From the NCBI GenBank assembly GCA_030152505.1, contig JASLJO010000016.1, positions 1 through 7,689 of the forward strand: a DNA stretch of 7,689 nt. Direction: 5' to 3'. The stretch is from Solirubrobacterales bacterium (GTDB taxonomy: Bacteria > Actinomycetota > Thermoleophilia > Solirubrobacterales > 70-9). Below are positions 2,745-7,689 of the stretch, one piece after another. How positions within the stretch are numbered: the stretch's first letter is position 1; the number at the start of each line of letters is the position of its first letter. Position numbers and translations under genes: made by a program. The notes under the pieces are model-generated. The model made no database searches, was not told the origin of the DNA, and saw only the letters and a list, made by a program, of their open reading frames with translations.

Positions 2745-5633
2745 TCAGCGCCGGTGCCGCTTGTGCTTCCGCGCCGCCCCACACTTCACTGCCGCCACCA
2801 CGAGCCGGGTGTGGGAGAGCTTGCCGTTCTGCCCGGTGAGGCTCGCGTCGGCCTTGTTTCGCCTCGGCTTGAAGCAGAGGTTGCGGGAGTTGATGATCAG
2901 GCCCTTCTCTGCTCCCTGCATGGAGAGGATGAAGCGGCTGACCGGGGCGTCGGGGATGTCCGTGAAGGTGCTGCGGATGCCGCCATGGATGGAGTCGATG
3001 CGGGCGGCGAGCTCGATGTCTACGAGCCCGTGCAGGGCGATGACCAGGTCGGGCAGGTTGTGGTTGGAGGAGCGCAAGAAGACCGGGCCGCTCAGGGGTT
3101 CATCCAAGAGCGGGCTCCAGGCCTTGGCGGAGCCGTAGCGGGCGCCGTCGGGACACTCGGAGCCGTGGCCAGCGCCCGCGGCGAACTGCACCCTGGTGCA
3201 GATCGTGCGGATGTGAGCCTGGTCGAGGAAGGCGCTGTGGGGCAGGGTCACGACAGCTTGGGCGAAGTTGGCGTCGCCGGCCCTGGGGGTGACCACCGCC
3301 GTCAGCGCCGGATGGCCGCCCCGCCTGGTGCCGCCGTTCAGCTTGATCCCGAGCCTCGGCTTGAAGCCGAGCGATGCGCAGCCCGCCGCCTGGTAGCGGG
3401 CCGCGAGCCCGACCGGGTGGTCGGGCAGCGGGGCGAGCAGCGTGCCGCCGCCGAAGAGGGTCGCCCTCGCCTGCTCTTCTTCGCAGCTGGTCGCGTTCAG
3501 GGTGAAGTCCGGGCGGTCGGCGTAGACCCGCAGGTCCCTGACGTTCAGCGGGATGCCCTGCAGGATGTGGGGGATCGGGTCTGAGGCCGAGCCGTCGGCC
3601 TCGACCGCGGCGGTGAGCGGGTTGAGGGTCAGCGCCACCCTGACCACGACCGTGCCGGCGTCGAAGGGCCCCGCCACGGCGGGGGTGATCGAGACGACCG
3701 AGAGGGGATCGCCGTGGTAGGGACCGGCCAGATAGAGCTTGCCGGCCACGTAGGTGAGCTGGGAGCCGACTCCCGCCCCGGCCACCGTCCTGCCGATCTG
3801 GGATGCGGCTTTGCAGCTCGGATCGTTCAGCTCGGCCGTGCCGCCGTGCTCACCGGTCCTCGAGAGTGCCTGCGCGATCCCCGCCTCGGGGCAGTAGGGG
3901 ATGCCGGCGATCTTGCCGAGCACTCCCGGCGGCAGGGTGGCGGAGAACTTGGTCATGTCCTGTTCGCCGTCGCCGCGCGTCAGGCGCATGTCAAACGGCG
4001 AGTAGCGCCCCGCGGCGTTGTTCTCGGTCCCCGCTTCAAAGCCCGGGCCGAAGGGTGCCGCTCCGCCCGGGCAGGGCGAGTTGTTCGGCCCACTGATCAC
4101 CTGGAAGGTCGAGGTCGATTCCACCGGCGGGTTGCCCGACCACGGGTAGAGCAGCGCCTTGACGTCGAAGTCACCGCAACCGGGCGGGGTGATCAGGGGG
4201 GCCCTGCCGCCTTCGCGGAAGTGCAGGCGAAAGTGGCTGAAGGGCAGCTGGGGCATGTCTTCGGAGTAGGTGATGAGCTGGCCGGTCTGGGGGTCGGGTT
4301 CGACCCGCAGCGGCTGGGTGACGAGGATGCCGAGCTCGGGGTCCTTGATCACCACATACAGGGCAATCAGGGAGTGCTCGGGGTTCTGGTAGGGCTCGGC
4401 GACGTAGAGCGAGCCCTTGAGGATCGTGTCCTTGAGAAGCGGCGTTTCGACCTCGATCGTGCCGATCTTGGAAGCCTCCGGGCATCCTTGCCCAGGCGCG
4501 GAGTCGGCCGTCTCGCGGGCCACGTCGGCTTCGCTGCATACCTCCAGGCCTTCGGCCTGGGAGGGGTTGACGGTCATCCCCTGCGGCAGGGTGACGACGA
4601 CTTTTTCGACGTCGGAGGCCGCGGTGGCGCCTTCTTTGGCGCTTGCGATGCCCTCGTCGGTGAGGTTGAGCGCGAAGTCAAGGCCGGCGGGGCTGGTGGC
4701 GGCCCTCGAGGTGGGCTGGGCGGCGATCGAGGGCTGAAAGCGCAGGCGATCGCAGCCGATGAAGCCCTGCGGGTTGGGCGGAATGGCTTCGTCGTGGGTG
4801 AGGGCGGAGCCGGTGACCCAGGCGGGGTCTGAGAGGTCCGGCCCTCCGCCGGCCAGGATCGCGCCCGGCTGCTGCCAGGAATCGGCGGCGTAGGTGGTTG
4901 CGAGGGGCCCGCCGCAGGCGCGGGGCAGGGTGAGGTATGGGACGGGCGTGCCGCCGGAGGGGCATTTGCCCGAGACGATTTCGCTTTTGAGGCAGGAGCG
5001 TTCGGCGTCGTGGGCGGGATCAGCGGGGACGCCCCAGAGGGTGACCTTGGAGCTAAGCAGGGTGATGATGTTGGAGATCGAGGTGACTGAGGCGATGACG
5101 TTGTAAGGGGGGGCGGGGCTTAGGCGCAGGTCGATCACCACCGGCACGATGCCGTGGGCGGCATAGAAGCCGATCCGCTGGGCGACGCCGTGGGGGGCCT
5201 TGAGGTTGACGACGGGGTCGCTGAAGAAGGTGCTGGGCGTGCCTTCTTCGTTCGTGCCGATCGTCGATTCGGCGATCCCGAGCTGGGTAGCCGCCGGGCA
5301 GGCGTGGCCTTCGCCGCCGCCGAAGAGGTCCTCCGGGCAGGTCGGGACGGCGTCGGGGTTGCCGGCAAGGCCCGGCATCTGGGTGGCGAAAAGGTCGCGC
5401 AGGTCACCGTCGGCGAGCTCCACCGGTTTGCCTTTGCTTTCGCCCAGGTGGCTGTTGAGGGTGACGGCGGTCGAGAGCGAGAAGGGGTGGGAGCCGGCCT
5501 GCAGGGCAAAGGTCCCTTTGCTGCCGGCGATGGAGACGTCGAAGCTCTCGACCCCGAAATCGGCGCGGGCGGCGGGGGCCAAGGCGCCCAGCGAGAGCAG
5601 CAGCGCGCAGGCGAGGAGCGTCAGGCGCCTCAT
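2745..5633 (-). CDS. Large exported protein with four LPPG/Cys repeat units (962 aa)
   Basis: The function is not recognised; the style is that of large exported proteins of Thermoleophilia. The ATG at 5633-5631 overlaps the TGA of the upstream gene (ATGA), is preceded by AGGGAAGG, and begins a signal peptide (MRRLTLLACALLLSLGALAP, ARA cleavage near residue 24). Four degenerate units share the pattern (L/M)PxG...C...(C)P-x-A-x-x-(I/L/Y)G, mostly followed by a (V/L)YLAxPY-like strand. They start near residues 83 (MPGLAGNPDAVPTC), 346 (VVTLPQGMTVNPSQAEG), 564 (SATLPPGVLGKIAGIPYC) and 792 (AVVTLPHSAFLDQ). The C-terminus has DIPDAPVSRFILSMQGAEKG and NSRNLCFKP, then a basic tail, KHKRHRR, with no LPXTG or membrane anchor. 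It is probably an extracellular or wall-associated beta-rich protein, made together with the propeller protein. Any longer start would lie inside the upstream gene in another frame. Confidence 0.85.
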   Translation of the reverse strand: MRRLTLLACALLLSLGALAPAARADFGVESFDVSIAGSKGTFALQAGSHPFSLSTAVTLNSHLGESKGKPVELADGDLRDLFATQMPGLAGNPDAVPTCPEDLFGGGEGHACPAATQLGIAESTIGTNEEGTPSTFFSDPVVNLKAPHGVAQRIGFYAAHGIVPVVIDLRLSPAPPYNVIASVTSISNIITLLSSKVTLWGVPADPAHDAERSCLKSEIVSGKCPSGGTPVPYLTLPRACGGPLATTYAADSWQQPGAILAGGGPDLSDPAWVTGSALTHDEAIPPNPQGFIGCDRLRFQPSIAAQPTSRAATSPAGLDFALNLTDEGIASAKEGATAASDVEKVVVTLPQGMTVNPSQAEGLEVCSEADVARETADSAPGQGCPEASKIGTIEVETPLLKDTILKGSLYVAEPYQNPEHSLIALYVVIKDPELGILVTQPLRVEPDPQTGQLITYSEDMPQLPFSHFRLHFREGGRAPLITPPGCGDFDVKALLYPWSGNPPVESTSTFQVISGPNNSPCPGGAAPFGPGFEAGTENNAAGRYSPFDMRLTRGDGEQDMTKFSATLPPGVLGKIAGIPYCPEAGIAQALSRTGEHGGTAELNDPSCKAASQIGRTVAGAGVGSQLTYVAGKLYLAGPYHGDPLSVVSITPAVAGPFDAGTVVVRVALTLNPLTAAVEADGSASDPIPHILQGIPLNVRDLRVYADRPDFTLNATSCEEEQARATLFGGGTLLAPLPDHPVGLAARYQAAGCASLGFKPRLGIKLNGGTRRGGHPALTAVVTPRAGDANFAQAVVTLPHSAFLDQAHIRTICTRVQFAAGAGHGSECPDGARYGSAKAWSPLLDEPLSGPVFLRSSNHNLPDLVIALHGLVDIELAARIDSIHGGIRSTFTDIPDAPVSRFILSMQGAEKGLIINSRNLCFKPRRNKADASLTGQNGKLSHTRLVVAAVKCGAARKHKRHRR

Positions 5634-7689
5634 CGTGCCCTTCCCTGCGAGTGGCGGGCATGATGGTGGCGCGTCTTGGGCTTTATGCAGCGCACCTTGC
5701 CGTTTCGGCGCACCCGCCTCTTGCCCTTGGGGCAGCGCAGCTTCTTTGGCGGTTCTGCCACGTTGCCCGGGCCCCGGTAGGCGGAGCTCGCCGGGGTCAC
5801 GGCCTGGGGCGCGGCGGCCGGGGACTGGCAGGCTTCGCCTTCGCACTCCGCAGTGGCCGATTTGGGCTCGGGGAAGCCACCGTTGACACGGGCGTCGTAG
5901 AGGTCGCGGAGTCCTGGATCGGCGGCCACCAAACTGGAGCGGGTGTAGAAGAAGATGTCCGAGCCGTCGGCGGAGGCGTCGACGAAGGTCGAATCGTCAG
6001 AGCTCGTGCCCGCGGAGATCAGGCTGAGGCAGCCGCCGTTGGCCGCGAAGTAGTTGGGATCTTTGGTGTCACAGCGGCCCTCTTCGGGCGCCTCCCACTG
6101 ATAGACGTCTTTGGTGCCGTCGGTGTCGGTGGACAGCAGGGCGTCGAAGCTCTCGAAGAAGAGCCGTCGCCCGTCAGCGGACAGCGCCCGCGAGGGCTGG
6201 TGCTCGTTGTTCCAGCCGGGGACCAATGCGGCGATCCAGACCGCTCCGCCGGCGCTGCTGATCAGTCGACCGCTCGGTCGCGCCCCGCTCGGGTTGCAGG
6301 AAGCGCAGACCAGCCTCGCTTCGCCTCCCCCACCCGCCGCGTCATAGACGTAGATCTCCGCATCCGGTTTGCCGCTGACGAGGTCGGCGTTGTCGTATTC
6401 GGTCAGGCCCGCCGCCGAGCCGAATGCCGCGTGCAGGCCGTCGGGGGAGACGCGCGAGGTGCGTTCGATCGGTCGGTCGGAGAACGGCTTGAAGGAAGCG
6501 CCTTTGACACCTTCGTAATCAACACCGGCGAGAGTGCCGATGAAGGAGGGGCCCTGGCCGCGTTCATAGAGGTAGAGGTTGCCCTCCCCGGCGATCGCGC
6601 TCTCACCCAGCGGGTTGGGCCCGGCGCCGAGGTCTTGGTTGGAGGCGAAGTAGACGCGGTCGGCGTCTTCGCTCGCCCCCATGAAGGCGAGGACGCCGCC
6701 GGCGATCGGGGTGGCCGGTTCGGCCTGGTGGGCCGCACCCGCCACCGCGTCGTATTCATAGAGCGTCCCGGCTTCGATGAAGATCGCGCGGCTGCCGTCG
6801 GCGGAGGCCGCCTGGAATTCGGCGTTGCCGCCGGGTGAGACCAAAAGGGTGCAGGCCAGCTGCGGTTCGGTGCAGTCGCTGTGGGCTTCCAGGGAGGTGG
6901 ATGAGAGCGTCTGCGTCGCCGCCGCCGAGAGGGTGAGCGAGCCTTCCGCGACGGCGATTATCTGCGTCCCCGCCGGGATGCCGGTGCCGGCAATCGTCTG
7001 GCCGACGGCGAAGGGCGCGGGGCCTTTGGAGAGGATCGTCGCCGAACCGGAGGCGGTGGCGCTTTTGTCGAGCGTCAGCGTTTCGGCCCCCGGCCCGCAT
7101 TGCGGAGCGCAGGAGACGATTTTGGTGCCCGCCGGCACTTTGCCGAGCGCGGTCACCGGATGCCCGGCGAGGAATTCGCCCACTTCGGTCCCTTCCAGGG
7201 AGACGACGGGCGAGGCGGCGACAAAGGCGCCTTTGCCTTTTGCCGCGATCAGGTTGGTCACCGTGGTCGAGCCGGAGGCGAGGTTTCCCTGGCCGCGGGC
7301 GGAGCCTTGTTCCTGCGCGCTCTGGGGCTGGGTCGGGTTGAGGCGCAGGTAGAGCTGGCCGCTGCTGGTGGGCCCGCCGCTCCGCCAATAGGCCCGCGAG
7401 CCGTCCGCGGAGACTGCGTGAAAGACCTTGTCGACGCCGTTCGTTGCCCCAGCCGCAGCTTCGGCAGCCTCCCCCAGCACCGATCCACCGCGCGCCGTCC
7501 GACCGTCGGGCAGGACGCTGAGCAGCCGCAGCCCACTTTCGGCACTGGAGACGTAGAGCTGGCGCACCGGTTCTTCTTCGCCTTCCACAGGGTCGGGGTC
7601 GGCATCACCGGTGAGCGCCCCGGGCGCCCCGAAGACGGCGATCTGCCCGTCCGCCGAGAAGCCCGCGACGGTCGGCAGGTAGGGGTTAT
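5630..7689 (-). CDS. Secreted-type beta-propeller protein, N-terminus outside the window (at least 685 aa)
   Basis: The frame is open to the window edge. It reads NPYLPTVAGFSADGQIAVFG before a GTG at 7588, so that GTG is internal and the gene is partial. Seven PD40/TolB-like blades are visible, each with an (S/E)xDGxxxxF motif and often a later xLYxY strand. Numbered from the edge, they are near residues 10, 93, 295, 340, 413, 502 and 571. Family-type signatures are LVCASCNPSG (about 459), DVYQWE (527) and DLYDARVNGGFPEP (595). An insertion of about 130 residues separates blades 2 and 3. The C-terminal tail holds CPKGKRRVRRNGKVRC and then His/Arg-rich residues, without LPXTG. Such propellers usually bind proteins or glycans; no catalytic residues are recognised. 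A signal peptide is expected upstream but not seen. The gene is first of the visible pair and overlaps the next by four bases. Confidence 0.85.
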   Translation of the reverse strand, partial: NPYLPTVAGFSADGQIAVFGAPGALTGDADPDPVEGEEEPVRQLYVSSAESGLRLLSVLPDGRTARGGSVLGEAAEAAAGATNGVDKVFHAVSADGSRAYWRSGGPTSSGQLYLRLNPTQPQSAQEQGSARGQGNLASGSTTVTNLIAAKGKGAFVAASPVVSLEGTEVGEFLAGHPVTALGKVPAGTKIVSCAPQCGPGAETLTLDKSATASGSATILSKGPAPFAVGQTIAGTGIPAGTQIIAVAEGSLTLSAAATQTLSSTSLEAHSDCTEPQLACTLLVSPGGNAEFQAASADGSRAIFIEAGTLYEYDAVAGAAHQAEPATPIAGGVLAFMGASEDADRVYFASNQDLGAGPNPLGESAIAGEGNLYLYERGQGPSFIGTLAGVDYEGVKGASFKPFSDRPIERTSRVSPDGLHAAFGSAAGLTEYDNADLVSGKPDAEIYVYDAAGGGGEARLVCASCNPSGARPSGRLISSAGGAVWIAALVPGWNNEHQPSRALSADGRRLFFESFDALLSTDTDGTKDVYQWEAPEEGRCDTKDPNYFAANGGCLSLISAGTSSDDSTFVDASADGSDIFFYTRSSLVAADPGLRDLYDARVNGGFPEPKSATAECEGEACQSPAAAPQAVTPASSAYRGPGNVAEPPKKLRCPKGKRRVRRNGKVRCIKPKTRHHHARHSQGRAR
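5639..5646 (-). promoter_or_regulatory. Ribosome binding site of the 962-aa gene, inside the upstream gene
   Basis: AGGGAAGG on the minus strand ends five bases before the ATG at 5633 and lies in the last codons of the propeller gene. With the ATGA stop/start overlap this indicates translational coupling. Confidence 0.6.
6884..7264 (-). other. Repeat-bearing insertion between propeller blades 2 and 3
   Basis: About 130 residues interrupt the path from QLYLRLNPTQPQS to CTEPQLACTLLVSP, which would otherwise run on directly. The insertion holds two related units of the form xGxxVxxxGxxPAGTxIxx...xLTLxxxATxS. The first has FLAGHPVTALGKVPAGTKIV and LTLDKSATASG; the second has FAVGQTIAGTGIPAGTQII and SLTLSAAATQTLSS. 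PAGT...LTLS units of this sort occur in bacterial and phage surface proteins (from memory). It is probably a beta-rich module protruding from the propeller. Confidence 0.6.

Noticed and set aside
2613..6838. Long open frames on the plus strand (for example 2613-3584, 3714-4832, 5651-6838)
   Set aside because: They lie opposite the two large minus-strand genes, where high GC keeps antisense frames open. Their translations are Arg/Gly/Ala-rich without domains, while the minus-strand products have signal peptide, repeat and propeller motifs.
7586..7588. GTG at 7588 as the start of the propeller gene
   Set aside because: The frame stays open to the window edge and the residues before it contain a further blade motif (VAGFSADGQIAVF). 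No signal peptide follows the GTG.

Overview
The window is chromosomal DNA from a high-GC bacterium. It carries Sec-secreted proteins of unknown function next to the end of a type IV pilus/type II secretion gene. The protein styles point to the actinobacterial class Thermoleophilia (Solirubrobacterales). These styles are short Cys/Thr/Lys-rich exported proteins, LPPG...C...CP repeat proteins, and SADGS-type beta-propellers with a CNPSG loop and a basic tail. This placement rests on recognised protein style, not on a database search.

Layout. At the left edge, bases 1-48 (+) are the last 15 codons of a PilC/GspF inner-membrane platform gene. Facing it on the minus strand is gene A (118-834, 238 aa), a small secreted protein with ten cysteines. 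Next on the plus strand is a broken second copy of the pilC 3' end (932-1149). It is followed by gene B (1219-2598, minus, 459 aa), which holds two tandem copies of the gene A domain behind one signal peptide. Genes A and B share matching downstream spacers, ribosome binding sites, 5'-leader palindromes and extended -10 promoters. The region 1-2677 is therefore best read as an old tandem duplication whose unit was 'pilC 3' end + gene + its promoter', followed by an internal domain duplication in gene B. Sequence identity among the three domain copies is patchy, which suggests gene conversion.

Right of this lies a minus-strand operon. The transcriptionally upstream gene (5630-7689, cut by the window edge) encodes a beta-propeller with seven visible blades, a repeat-bearing insertion and a basic Cys-containing tail. 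Its TGA overlaps the ATG of the next gene in an ATGA junction. That next gene (2745-5633, 962 aa) encodes an exported protein with four LPPG/Cys repeat units. A hairpin at 2689-2714 separates this operon from the gene B promoter.

No enzyme, defence system, CRISPR array, tRNA or rRNA, transposase or attachment site was found. The plausible theme is the cell envelope: a pilus/secretion platform gene beside several families of exported, probably extracellular proteins. A functional link between them is inference from proximity only. The most informative features are the duplicated pilC-tail/secreted-gene unit, the unexpectedly unchanged pilC tail, and the translationally coupled propeller/repeat-protein pair.
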